Source: Geobacter sp.
GTDB taxonomy: Bacteria; Desulfobacterota; Desulfuromonadia; Geobacterales; Pseudopelobacteraceae
Assembly (NCBI GenBank): GCA_003574895.1
Contig: PJFB01000003.1
Location: 310,001-374,000 of the forward strand
DNA: 64,000 nt
Direction: 5' to 3'
Below the pieces are notes generated by a model. That model ran no database searches. It was given only the letters and a program-made list of their open reading frames with translations, and was not told the DNA's origin. Positions within the stretch are counted from its first letter, which is position 1; each line of letters begins with the position of its first letter. Positions 18,255 to 27,253 of this stretch are shown piece after piece. The position numbers and the translations under genes were made by a program.

Positions 18255-19928
18255 CTAAAATGTTTCAAATTCATCATCAATGTGGTCAGGCCCGGAACCG
18301 GTCATATCCAGCTTTATACCACCCGTGGTATTTTTAGCTATCTTGGTGGCACTTTGACCGATGTGGGCAATCCTGGTCTTGTTGGAGTTACGGGCCGCGC
18401 GAGAAGCCCTGTTCATAAGGCTGCCGTCAATTCGGAAAAAGGATATGCTGTCTTTCAATTGTTCTGCCTGACCGGAAAGTTCTTCCGAGGTCGAGGCCAT
18501 TTCCTCGCTGGCCGAAGCGTTCTGCTGGATAACCGTATCCAATTGCTGTATGGCCTTATTGATCTGTTCGGCGCCGGAGTCCTGTTCCCTGCTGGAGGCG
18601 CTGATTTCCTGGACCAATTCTGCGGTTTTTTGAATATCAGGCAGCATCCTGGACAGCATTTCGCCTGCTGTCTCTGCAACCTGAACGCTACGGCTGGAAA
18701 GCTCGGATATTTCGCCGGCAGCGGACTGGCTCCGCTCGGCCAGCTTTCTTACCTCGCTGGCGACAACAGCGAAGCCCTTGCCGTGTTCACCGGCGCGGGC
18801 CGCCTCGATGGCAGCATTCAAGGCCAACAGGTTGGTCTGGCGGGCGATCTCCTCAATAATCGAGATTTTGGTGGCTATCTCTTTCATGGCCGAGACAGTC
18901 TCCGTAACCGCCTTGCCGCCTTCCTTGGCGTCGACAGCGCTCTTCACGGCAATTTTCTCGGTCTGACCGGAGTTGTCGGCATTTTGCTTGATACTGGATG
19001 TCATCTCTTCCATGGAACTGGAGATTTCCTCGGCACTGGCCGCCTGTTCTGTGGCCCCTTGCGAGAGCTGTTGGGCCGTTGCCGACAACTCCTGGCTGCC
19101 GGCGGCAACATTGTCGGCAGCGCCAATCACATCGCCAACCACATGCTTCAGCTTCTCGACCATGTTCCGAATAGACTCCATCAACTGGCCGGTCTCGTCC
19201 TTGCTTTTGACCTCGACGTTAACCGTCAAATCTCCGGCAGCCAATGAGTTGGCAACCTTGACAGCCACAGATATGGGAAGCACAATGCCACGGGTAAGAA
19301 AAATGGCCGTGAAGATTGCTATCACCAAGGCTGCCGCGCCAAGGCCGATCATGGTATTGCGTGCAGTTTGATATGCCTTGGACGCCTCATCATAACGAAT
19401 TTTGTTACGATCTTTATTATGGTCGGACAATTCACCGAGCGCCTCTTCCAGCTTACGGCCAGCCGGTGCGGCTTCCTTGGTAAGAACCGTCGCGGCTTCG
19501 GCATCCTTGCCAGCCAAAGACAGATCCACTGCCTTGTTGTTCAGAGCAGCGGCACTCGCCATCGTCTCCTTGATCTTTGCAATTATTTCGTGTGCTTTCT
19601 TGTCGTCACTGTTTGTCAGTTCCTCGACTTTTTTCAAATTACTTGCATATTCATCCCTGAATTTAGCAATCCTCTGCTGATACTCCTGACGCTTATCCGG
19701 ATCTTTATTGATCAGTATATTGCGCAGATTGACGAATATATTCATAACGCTGTCATCAATATCGGCGCAACGTTCAAGGCGTACATTGTTAACCGTGACA
19801 ATACGCTCCAAATGCTCCTGCACCCCGGCCATGCTATGCACACCTTCCCATACCAACACTAACATGATCACCAGAAGCATGCCGAATCCGAGCCCCATTC
19901 GTTTGCCGATCTTCATGTTTGCGAACAT
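18255..19928 (-). CDS. Methyl-accepting chemotaxis protein
   Basis: Transmembrane chemoreceptor of 557 aa. Segment 1 (about residues 11-30) and segment 2 (about 190-212) bracket a helical periplasmic domain of the four-helix-bundle type. A HAMP domain and a long coiled-coil signalling domain follow. The hairpin tip reads [20 protein letters not shown], which binds CheA and CheW. The C-terminus is EFETF, resembling the NWETF pentapeptide that tethers CheR/CheB. I chose the ATG at 19928 because GGAGGAA lies just upstream. The ligand is unknown. Confidence 0.93.
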   Translation of the reverse strand: MFANMKIGKRMGLGFGMLLVIMLVLVWEGVHSMAGVQEHLERIVTVNNVRLERCADIDDSVMNIFVNLRNILINKDPDKRQEYQQRIAKFRDEYASNLKKVEELTNSDDKKAHEIIAKIKETMASAAALNNKAVDLSLAGKDAEAATVLTKEAAPAGRKLEEALGELSDHNKDRNKIRYDEASKAYQTARNTMIGLGAAALVIAIFTAIFLTRGIVLPISVAVKVANSLAAGDLTVNVEVKSKDETGQLMESIRNMVEKLKHVVGDVIGAADNVAAGSQELSATAQQLSQGATEQAASAEEISSSMEEMTSSIKQNADNSGQTEKIAVKSAVDAKEGGKAVTETVSAMKEIATKISIIEEIARQTNLLALNAAIEAARAGEHGKGFAVVASEVRKLAERSQSAAGEISELSSRSVQVAETAGEMLSRMLPDIQKTAELVQEISASSREQDSGAEQINKAIQQLDTVIQQNASASEEMASTSEELSGQAEQLKDSISFFRIDGSLMNRASRAARNSNKTRIAHIGQSATKIAKNTTGGIKLDMTGSGPDHIDDEFETF

Positions 19929-20017
19929 CAGTTCTTCCTCCCGTAACAAGAAATATGAGACTAAATGTGTTGCTGACTCCAGGAAAAACAAGGATTATCA
20001 ATTGAAGAGGTATAGAA

Positions 20018-22123
20018 CTACGCTGACGCTTGCTCCGAGGCTTCCGCTGCCTGCAGCAGCAATGCCATGTCGAGGATCAGCGCCACTGTGCCGTCACCCA
20101 GGATAGTGGCTCCTGAGATGCCCTTGACATCCCGGTACATCCGGCCGAGCGACTTGATAACGGTCTGGTGTTCTCCCACGACACTGTCCACAACGAAACC
20201 GACCTTGCTGCCATTGATACCCGTGATGACAATTTGTTCGATCTCCGGGCGATCTCCCGCGATCAGGAACTGTTCGCGCAATGGGATGTAAGGTACGATG
20301 GCTCCGCGAACATTGGCAAGATTGCGGCCGTGGGAATTCTCAATATCCGTGCGGGCCAGTTCCACGCACTCCTCCACACAGGAAAGCGGCAGCACGAAGA
20401 AGCTCGGGCCGATGCGCACCAGGAGGCATTCGATAATGGCAAGAGTAAGCGGAATCTTGAGGGTGATGGTGCTCCCCACCCCCCTGACGCTTGCGATATC
20501 GATCGTGCCCCGCAGCGCTTCGATGGCTTTCTTGACCACGTCCATACCTACGCCACGGCCCGAGACACTTGTCACCTTGGCTGCGGTGGAGAATCCAGGG
20601 GCAAATATCATTGCATAGATCTCTTTGTCAGTCAGTTCCGCACTGGCGGTTATGAGCCCCCGTTCAATTGCCTTGGCCCGTATGGCATCCCGATCCAAGC
20701 CGGCCCCATCATCGCGGATGGTTATCAAGACACTGTCGCCGGAATGGACCGCGCCCAGATGCACGATGCCTTGAGCCGGTTTTCCTGCCGCCAATCTGGT
20801 TTCCGGCATCTCTATGCCATGGTCGATACTGTTACGGATCAGATGCACCAGCGGGTCATTCAATTTTTCGATAACCGTTTTATCCAGTTCGGTATCTGCG
20901 CCTTCGGTCTCCATCTCGATCTCTTTGCCCAATTCCTGGGAAAGATCCCGCACCAACCGCTTGAACTTGGTAAAAGTGGTGCCTATGGGGAGCATGCGGA
21001 TATTCAGCGCTGTATCGCGCAGTTCGCTTGTCAGCCGCTCCACTTCTTCGGCAATGGAGATGAAATCGCTGTTGGCGTACTGGGCAGCGGTCTGGCTGAG
21101 ATGGGCCTGAACCGTTACCATTTCGCCTACCAGGTTTATCAGCAGATCGAGTTTTTCGGCAGGAACGCGTATGCTGGAGGCGGCGTCCTGAGAAATCCTC
21201 TCCTGGCGTACGTTCTTGACGTGCTGCTGTTCCACCAGCGCCGACTGGACCTTCTCAGGGGTTAGCGCTCCGGCAGCAACCGCCATTTCACCGAAACGTT
21301 TCTGGAGGCCAAGGATCCTCCGCATCTCGACCGGGCTGAGATCCCCGCGTTCAACCAGGATGTCACCCAGTTTTTTATAAATTTCATCACCTTCGAACTG
21401 GGTGCCGTCATCCACGAGGTCAATTTTCAAATCACAATCGTCCTCAACAAAGATGAACACATCCTTGATGCCATCAATGCCGCATTTGGTGGTCAATATG
21501 ATATCCCAATAGATGTAGCAGTGCTCCGGGACCAAATCCTCCAGCCGTGGCACGTCTTCAAAATGGGCAACCACATGGCATTCTCCCAAGTCCCGCAATT
21601 CGTTGATCAATGCAACCGGGCTGGTGCCGCCGAGCAAGATTTCGGGATGTGGCCTGAATCTGATACGCCAGGTTTGCTGGTCAGTGGCATGCTCAACTTC
21701 CGAATGCTTTTCCTTCTTCTGTTGCAGCACCTCGGCAGGCGTGGCATCGGGAAGAATCTGGCGGAGACCGGCAATGATAGCTTCGCCATTGGCGCGATCC
21801 ACTGAGTCGCTGGTGAGATCGGCATCCAGCATTGACTTGATATGGTCTCGGGCCCGCAACGTCAGGTTGAGCAATTGTTTTGTGACTGCAAGCTTGCCGT
21901 TGCGAACCAGATCGAATACCGTTTCCACTTCATGAGTGAAAGAAGCTATTTCGTCAAATCCGAACATGGCACCAGAGCCCTTGATGGTGTGCATGGCCCT
22001 GAAAACACGACCGATCAGATCCGCATCATCCGGGCTATCCTCCAACTCGAGCAATGACGTTTCCAGCTCGGTCAACAATTCATTGGCTTCTTCACGATAT
22101 GTGGCGATATGCTGTTCGATCAT
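20018..22123 (-). CDS. cheA: Chemotaxis histidine kinase CheA, with extra central domains
   Basis: Receptor-coupled kinase that phosphorylates CheY and CheB. The 701-aa protein has an HPt domain with H45 (AMHTIKGSG). A central region of about residues 150-235 is probably a response-regulator docking domain. Around 240-300 there are two repeats of the form GDILVERGDLS and AVAAGALTPEKVQ, resembling MshEN-like units rather than a standard CheA domain. Dimerisation (PAEKLDLLINLVGEM), ATPase (HLIRNSIDHG, GRGVGMDVV) and CheW-like P5 domains follow. The start at 22123 has AAAGG upstream; a GTG at 22132 is possible. Confidence 0.94.
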   Translation of the reverse strand: MIEQHIATYREEANELLTELETSLLELEDSPDDADLIGRVFRAMHTIKGSGAMFGFDEIASFTHEVETVFDLVRNGKLAVTKQLLNLTLRARDHIKSMLDADLTSDSVDRANGEAIIAGLRQILPDATPAEVLQQKKEKHSEVEHATDQQTWRIRFRPHPEILLGGTSPVALINELRDLGECHVVAHFEDVPRLEDLVPEHCYIYWDIILTTKCGIDGIKDVFIFVEDDCDLKIDLVDDGTQFEGDEIYKKLGDILVERGDLSPVEMRRILGLQKRFGEMAVAAGALTPEKVQSALVEQQHVKNVRQERISQDAASSIRVPAEKLDLLINLVGEMVTVQAHLSQTAAQYANSDFISIAEEVERLTSELRDTALNIRMLPIGTTFTKFKRLVRDLSQELGKEIEMETEGADTELDKTVIEKLNDPLVHLIRNSIDHGIEMPETRLAAGKPAQGIVHLGAVHSGDSVLITIRDDGAGLDRDAIRAKAIERGLITASAELTDKEIYAMIFAPGFSTAAKVTSVSGRGVGMDVVKKAIEALRGTIDIASVRGVGSTITLKIPLTLAIIECLLVRIGPSFFVLPLSCVEECVELARTDIENSHGRNLANVRGAIVPYIPLREQFLIAGDRPEIEQIVITGINGSKVGFVVDSVVGEHQTVIKSLGRMYRDVKGISGATILGDGTVALILDMALLLQAAEASEQASA

Positions 22124-22201
22124 CGGCTGCACCTTTCAAAATGGAGAATGCAACTGGTAGCTTCAATAGACTTTAAACAGTCCCCAACCGCTGTAACCAC
22201 C

Positions 22202-22567
22202 TTAACCCAAAACCTTCTTTACCACGGCGATCAACTGCTCAGGCTTAAAAGGCTTCACAATCCAGCCCGTCGCACCGGCGGCCTTGCCTTCTCCCTTTTT
22301 AGAATCCTGGGATTCGGTGGTAAGCATGATGATCGGGATGAACTTGTTGAGGGTTCCGGCGCGCACTCCCCTGATCAGCCCGAGACCATCCATGTTGGGC
22401 ATGTTCAAGTCGGTAATAAGCATATCCACCTTCTGACTGGAAAGCTTGGTCAGGGCATCTTTGCCGTCAACCGCCTCAACAACATCGTATCCGTTTTGTT
22501 TGAGGGTAAATGTAACCATCTGCCGTACGCTGGCAGAGTCGTCCGCAGTCATGATAATTTTTGCCAT
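22202..22567 (-). CDS. cheY: Chemotaxis response regulator CheY
   Basis: Single receiver domain of 121 aa. Acidic pair D9-D10, phosphoacceptor D53 (LITDLNMPNMDG) and Lys 105 (VKPFKP) are all in place. AGGAGG precedes the ATG at 22567, and its A overlaps the last base of the STAS stop codon. No output domain, so it acts through protein contact, as expected for a motor or pilus switch. It lies between STAS and cheA. Confidence 0.94.
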   Translation of the reverse strand: MAKIIMTADDSASVRQMVTFTLKQNGYDVVEAVDGKDALTKLSSQKVDMLITDLNMPNMDGLGLIRGVRAGTLNKFIPIIMLTTESQDSKKGEGKAAGATGWIVKPFKPEQLIAVVKKVLG

Positions 22568-22926
22568 CAGTATTTTCCTCCTAGCCAAGAACATGGTTCA
22601 TCATTATTTTGGCGGCATGAAGCCCCTTTGTAGGCGCCAATACCACTATTGAATGCAGTCATACAGTTCGGAAGTTCTCCTTTAAACAAAAAAGCTCTGT
22701 TGCGTGCTGCCGCGCTTTTACAGGCCGAGCAGACAGTCTGCAGAATAGTCAGATCCATATCCTCAAGTCGCCCTGCGTCCAGCACTACCGTGGGAGCCTC
22801 CGACAGAGCCTCTTCAAGAACCCGCCGGAGATCGGCCGCGGCATCTATCTTCAAAGCCCCGCTGATGGTGACGGTTGCACTGCCACCGTCCTGAGCCACC
22901 AATTTAGTGATGCTCTGCTCGTTCAT
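22567..22926 (-). CDS. STAS-domain protein
   Basis: A 119-aa protein whose first ~95 residues form a STAS (anti-sigma-factor-antagonist-like) domain: VTISGALKIDAAADLRRVL, then VVLDAGRLEDMDLTILQ. The position that is the phosphorylatable Ser in SpoIIAA (DSSG) reads DMDL here, so control by serine phosphorylation is unlikely unless the nearby Thr is used. The C-terminal ~25 residues are Cys/Gly-rich and unfamiliar. Translation is coupled to cheY by a 1-bp overlap. STAS proteins are recurrent partners in chemotaxis-like operons; the partner is unknown. Confidence 0.85.
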   Translation of the reverse strand: MNEQSITKLVAQDGGSATVTISGALKIDAAADLRRVLEEALSEAPTVVLDAGRLEDMDLTILQTVCSACKSAAARNRAFLFKGELPNCMTAFNSGIGAYKGASCRQNNDEPCSWLGGKY

Positions 22927-23035
22927 TCGAACTCCTTACTCAGGGCTCATCTTCAACCCCTGACCCGACAAACTTGATAAGTGAGCCAACAAAGACAGTT
23001 ACAACAGAGTAAAGCGCGGAAAATCCCACCATCCT

Positions 23036-24889
23036 CTAAAACAGATCCACGTTATCGCCAAACTCTGATTCCACCGTTCCAGTCTCAGTTTTTATAGATT
23101 CAGTATGGCTGCTCAATGCCACCGGCATGCCGCTCCGCTTGCGGGCAATGGCTTCATGGATATGGCGTTCGCTCTCCATTGTGTAGCGTTCTTCCATATG
23201 GCGGAGGTTTTCCTTGAATTCCGTGCTGGCTGGTTCCAGACTGCGGGCCTTATCCACAATCCCGTCAAGGGAGTCTATGACTTTCTCTGCCATGGCCGAA
23301 CTTCTCTCGTGGACGTCGATTCCGCTTGTTGCCCTCTCGATATCCTCACTCAAAGTGCTCACCCTTTCGTTCAGCGAGGACAAAAGCACACTCAGATCGG
23401 CATTCATACCGCCAAGGGTGCCCAGGATCTCTTTCAGATCACTCTCCAGTGTGGTGACCTGGGAGAGTAGATCGCCCTTGTCCTGATCAACTTCGACAAA
23501 AAGGTGCTCTGTAACTTCGTTTACCCGTGACAGCGTGTGTGCAACCGCCTCGGTCTGAATCACCGCATCCAGCGACAGACGCTTGATAGCCTCGGCCAGA
23601 ACTCCCAGTGCGGCGCCTTCCCGACCAGTATGGGCCGCCTTGATCTGAGAGTTGAGGGCAATCAGGTCTATCTCCGAACCGATCTCCTCTATATCCGTAA
23701 CAAATCCTGCGATTTCTCCGATTGTACCGGCCACTTTGTTCATGGTGACAGTCATTTCCCGATCATTATTGGCGCAATTGGCCAACTCGGATATCACTGC
23801 GGAAAGCCCTTGACTCATGCCATCCACAAAGGAATGCCCCGACGAGTCGTCAACTCCGGTGACATTGAGAGTTTCCGAAGTCATCTGCATCTGTTGGTTG
23901 GCTACGTCCCGCAGATTATCCACTATGGAACAGACAGCCTTGTGCAGTTCCGAGGAAGCATGGCGCAGCTGCGCCGACTGGAGTTCACAGACATCACCGG
24001 CCTCGATGACGAGGTTCCTGCGTCGTCCGGCATCAAGCGAGTCATTGCCAAAATTCTGCAGGTCGGCGGCAAGCCGTTCCAGAGCCTCCACTATATGCTC
24101 CACCTGCTGGCGGGTAATATCGTGGGACTGCATGGAGGCAACCACCTCGCTGAGGTTACTGGAAACTTCACTCGAAATGGACGAAACCAGACCGCCGAAT
24201 CTGGTACAGCGTTCATTTGCTGACACCAGATCATCCAGGCTGTTGGCGGTGCTGGACAGGATTTCGACAACATTTGCATCCCGGGTTGTCCCTGACGAGA
24301 TTATGGCCTGCAGGTTCTCATTAATCATGACTGCAAGTTCCTGCCGTTGTTTCAGGATGTTGCCAGTTTTGTCATTGACCTGGTATGAGAGTTTTTCCAC
24401 ATCAAGCGCAAGGTGCAGAAAGCCGGCCCCCAACTCCCCCAGTCGTGCGCTTTCTATTTTTGTGGAAGTGCTCAACATCCTCAGAGTTTTGTACATCTTT
24501 TGAAACCCTTCCAGTGGGTGCGAAACCTGGCCTAGCAGTTCGAGAATCCGTTCCAGGGTTTGGTGACTGTCGTCCCGTTGACCATGTGCGTTATGAAGAT
24601 ACTCCTCCATGTCGGCCATCGTTTGGCGCAATCGGGCAATAATGGACTGCACCTGTGCGCCGGAGACCGCTTCAACCAAACGGCTTGACATGGCCGTAAT
24701 TTCGCTTGAACGCTGATAAAACCCCTGCAGCAGCGAACCAATCTGCAAAAACTCGTCTTCTGTCGTGCCTGCCATACCCTTCAGGGTTGCGATGGCAGGA
24801 ACAATTATTTCACTCCAGAGCTTGAGATTCTCATCTTGAGCCGAGTCATCCGCAGCTTCCGCAGGGTGTTGAAAAAAAGCTGATTTCAT
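23036..24889 (-). CDS. Soluble MCP-like signalling protein
   Basis: A 617-aa, almost entirely helical protein with no membrane segments or signal peptide. Near residue 400 it has a diverged MCP hairpin, DIEEIGSEIDLIALNSQIKAA, matching the usual [18 protein letters not shown] pattern with substitutions, followed by VLAEAIKRLSLDA. The flanks are heptad-rich. It probably joins receptor arrays or binds CheW/CheA from the cytoplasm, although the altered tip may weaken that. It sits between a lone receiver and the STAS gene. No input domain recognised. Confidence 0.8.
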   Translation of the reverse strand: MKSAFFQHPAEAADDSAQDENLKLWSEIIVPAIATLKGMAGTTEDEFLQIGSLLQGFYQRSSEITAMSSRLVEAVSGAQVQSIIARLRQTMADMEEYLHNAHGQRDDSHQTLERILELLGQVSHPLEGFQKMYKTLRMLSTSTKIESARLGELGAGFLHLALDVEKLSYQVNDKTGNILKQRQELAVMINENLQAIISSGTTRDANVVEILSSTANSLDDLVSANERCTRFGGLVSSISSEVSSNLSEVVASMQSHDITRQQVEHIVEALERLAADLQNFGNDSLDAGRRRNLVIEAGDVCELQSAQLRHASSELHKAVCSIVDNLRDVANQQMQMTSETLNVTGVDDSSGHSFVDGMSQGLSAVISELANCANNDREMTVTMNKVAGTIGEIAGFVTDIEEIGSEIDLIALNSQIKAAHTGREGAALGVLAEAIKRLSLDAVIQTEAVAHTLSRVNEVTEHLFVEVDQDKGDLLSQVTTLESDLKEILGTLGGMNADLSVLLSSLNERVSTLSEDIERATSGIDVHERSSAMAEKVIDSLDGIVDKARSLEPASTEFKENLRHMEERYTMESERHIHEAIARKRSGMPVALSSHTESIKTETGTVESEFGDNVDLF

Positions 24890-24917
24890 GAAAAATCCTT
24901 GTGTCCCGAAAGGGGTG

Positions 24918-25316
24918 TCAATTCAACAAACCTAGTTGGCGCAGTTCAGTCATCAATTTTTTCTTGCTGATAGGCTTTACAAGATATGAGGTAGCACCAC
25001 TGGTATAAAAGGATTGCACAATCGTCCGGGGATCATCCAGGGCTGAAGTCATTACAACCTTGACTTCGAATTGAGGTGGAATTCCCATTTCCTTTTCGAG
25101 TTTTCTGATGCGTAGCAATGCCTCCTTACCATCGATCACCGGCATCATGATGTCCATGCAGATCAGATCATATGGGTGCTTACCATCATGGGCAAGCTTG
25201 AACGAAGTTATGGCTTCATCACCATTTACTGCTATGTCGCAATCACAAAACGGGGAAAGCAACTCCTTGAGAATACGTCGGGAGATCAAGTCGTCTTCTA
25301 CTATGAGACATTTCAC
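24918..25316 (-). CDS. Single-domain response regulator
   Basis: A 132-aa receiver domain. It begins MKCLIVEDDLISRRIL, has phosphoacceptor D55 (ICMDIMMPVIDG) and the late Lys in YLVKPISKKKL. The start is a GTG at 25316 with AAGGAGG upstream; the frame is open further but has no similarity before this point. It follows the hybrid kinase by 14 bp and precedes the MCP-like gene, so the kinase is a likely phosphodonor. Confidence 0.9.
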   Translation of the reverse strand: MKCLIVEDDLISRRILKELLSPFCDCDIAVNGDEAITSFKLAHDGKHPYDLICMDIMMPVIDGKEALLRIRKLEKEMGIPPQFEVKVVMTSALDDPRTIVQSFYTSGATSYLVKPISKKKLMTELRQLGLLN

Positions 25317-25330
25317 AAGCTTCCTCCTTA

Positions 25331-26551
25331 TCAGGGCAATTCTGCATTCAATCGCAAATGAAAACTGCTCCCCTTGCCTAGCAGGCTTTCTGCCCATACA
25401 TCTCCACCCAATAGCGTTGCAATCTGCCTGGCAATGCTCAGCCCTAATCCGGCTCCGCCGAATCTGCGGGTCAGCGTGCCGTCCACCTGGATAAACGGCT
25501 CAAAAATCCGTTCTATCATCTCGTCAGCAATGCCAATTCCGCTATCTTTCACGGATATGCGGATCGCAGCCCGCCGCCCATCAAGCTGCTCAGGGAAAAC
25601 CTCCAGGACCACGCCGCCTTTTTCTGTAAACTTGAGGGCATTGCCAAGCAGAATATCCAGCAGCCGAACCAATTGCTCACTGTCGCACTTGATGCGGTCG
25701 GGCGTTGTCGGCGCAACCCTCGCTTCAAGCGAAAGCCCCTTTTCCGCAAAATGGCTACGATGATCCAATAATACCGAATCGATAAGATCGGGCAGGCTCA
25801 ATTCTTCCTGATGGAGGACGGAACCGCGGCCAACACTGTCGGAAAAGGAGAGTAACCGATCAACCAACGCCAACATGTTATCCGCTGACTGGCGCGCCAT
25901 CACAAGGTATTCCCCCTGCGGCCCCGAGAGGCCGGTATCCGCCAAAAGGTCAAGCGCGCCAACCACGCCATTCATAGGGGTGCGCATCTCATGGGTTATG
26001 GTTGTCATGAAATTGGTTTTGTCGCTGGCAGCCTTCAGCAGCGATGATCGGCTGGCCTCCAACTGGATAAGAGCGTTTTGGAGTTCTTTGGTACGGCATG
26101 CCACCGCTTCCTCCAACTCGGCACGGTAATTTTTCTCCATGCGCCGAAGGTTGGCGTATTCAACAGCTTTATTCACTACGTTACGAAGATAGGCAAAGTC
26201 GAATGGCTTGTGAATAAAATCAAAAGCACCATTTTTGATGGCATTGACAGCTATCTGCAACTGGGCGAAACCGGTCATAATGATAACCGGTACATCGGGA
26301 AAGCGTTCATGTATTTTGGCAAGCAACCTGATGCCGTCTTCTCCAGGCATCATTACATCGGTCAGAATCACATTGTATTCGTGGGCGTCCATAAATCGAT
26401 ATGCCTCTTCAGCACACATGACGGAACTGACCCGAAAACCGTCCTGCTCCAGACACATTGACACCATCTGGAGTATATCCTGTTCGTCATCTACGACGAG
26501 AATATGCGGTTTGTTGTCGTTCAGGGGGTTTATATCGCGACGCTCCGCCAT
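25331..26551 (-). CDS. Receiver-linked histidine kinase
   Basis: A 406-aa cytoplasmic kinase. An N-terminal receiver domain has D65 (ILTDVMMPGEDG). A coiled coil and a HisKA domain with H187 (THEMRTPMNG) follow, then an ATPase domain with DSGIGI and GGAGLGLSIARQI. There are no membrane segments, so input arrives through the receiver or coiled coil. I used the ATG at 26551, with AAGGG upstream, rather than the GTG at 26560. It is the most upstream gene of the signalling set and may pass phosphate to the next receiver. Confidence 0.9.
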   Translation of the reverse strand: MAERRDINPLNDNKPHILVVDDEQDILQMVSMCLEQDGFRVSSVMCAEEAYRFMDAHEYNVILTDVMMPGEDGIRLLAKIHERFPDVPVIIMTGFAQLQIAVNAIKNGAFDFIHKPFDFAYLRNVVNKAVEYANLRRMEKNYRAELEEAVACRTKELQNALIQLEASRSSLLKAASDKTNFMTTITHEMRTPMNGVVGALDLLADTGLSGPQGEYLVMARQSADNMLALVDRLLSFSDSVGRGSVLHQEELSLPDLIDSVLLDHRSHFAEKGLSLEARVAPTTPDRIKCDSEQLVRLLDILLGNALKFTEKGGVVLEVFPEQLDGRRAAIRISVKDSGIGIADEMIERIFEPFIQVDGTLTRRFGGAGLGLSIARQIATLLGGDVWAESLLGKGSSFHLRLNAELP

Positions 26552-26585
26552 TACAGACACCCTTCTATCTACAGGAATGATTACG

Positions 26586-27062
26586 TTAATGTTTAAAATC
26601 CTTTATGGTAGAAATCACGTAATCACGTTGTGCCGCATCCTTTTGATGGCAGTCGAAGCAGGTTTTGACCGGATCGATACCGCTTGGCCTGCCATCGGCA
26701 CCATAACCTGCAAACAGCCAGCCACCAGTCTCCTTGGCCCGTTTGTCCTTGCGCATCAGCACAATCATATTCTTTGCACCCTCTACAGCCGCCCCGCCGC
26801 TGTTCTTGATGTTGAAATAATCAACAACGATGGTACTGCCTTCAGGGAAACGGTTTCCTGCCTGATAACCCTTCATAGCCTTCTTGTCGGCATAGATGTA
26901 ATGAATGCCATAAAAGAGTGATTTTTTGTCCGTGTCTATCTTGCGCTCGCTTTTTTGCCATGATGCGTATTTTTTGGGTAAAGGAGGAGCTGACAATGCT
27001 GAAACCGTGGTGGAGCAGGCAACCAGACCGGCAACTACAAACAAAACAGAATGCAATTTCAT
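26586..27062 (-). CDS. Cytochrome P460-family haem protein
   Basis: Exported protein of 158 aa with one c-type haem motif, CFDCH, near the C-terminus and a Cyt_P460-like body (YGIHYIYADKKAMKGYQAG, FPEGSTIVVDYF, GWLFAGYGADG). The N-terminus is a signal sequence; GLVAC16 also fits a lipobox, so it may be a lipoprotein. Such proteins are often of unknown role in electron-transfer bacteria. It has its own promoter (27096-27123) and lies 34 bp before the hybrid kinase gene on the same strand, so readthrough into signalling genes is possible. Confidence 0.85.
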   Translation of the reverse strand: MKLHSVLFVVAGLVACSTTVSALSAPPLPKKYASWQKSERKIDTDKKSLFYGIHYIYADKKAMKGYQAGNRFPEGSTIVVDYFNIKNSGGAAVEGAKNMIVLMRKDKRAKETGGWLFAGYGADGRPSGIDPVKTCFDCHQKDAAQRDYVISTIKDFKH

Positions 27063-27095
27063 AAATAAGACCTTTCTAAACAATTGGTTATGCAT

Positions 27096-27123
27096 ACTAT
27101 ATCATTATCACTGCGATTGTCAC
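27096..27123 (-). promoter_or_regulatory. Candidate sigma-70 promoter of the P460 gene
   Basis: On the minus strand GTGACA (27123-27118) and TATAGT (27101-27096) are separated by 16 bp; each matches the consensus in five of six positions. The predicted start is about 25 bp before the ATG at 27062. Confidence 0.55.
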
Positions 27124-27208
27124 GCTTGAGGGTTTTATCTGCATAAACTTCAATTATAACAACGCCTAATGTTAAACAAAAAAACGTTTGGAATAAACTA
27201 GTTCGACT

Positions 27209-27233
27209 AAAAAGCCCGCGTCCTCGGGTTTTT
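27209..27233 (-). terminator. Weak intrinsic terminator after the PAS kinase
   Basis: On the minus strand CCCG and CGGG form a short GC stem with a 6-nt loop, preceded by AAAAA and followed by CTTTTT. It lies 20-45 bp past the stop of the PAS kinase gene. The stem is only 4 bp. Confidence 0.5.
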
Positions 27234-27253
27234 CTATCCGTTTGCAGATCTGG

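Noticed and set aside
20168-21265. A 365-codon plus-strand frame across cheA
   Set aside because: Antisense shadow of the CheA kinase domains; no motifs.
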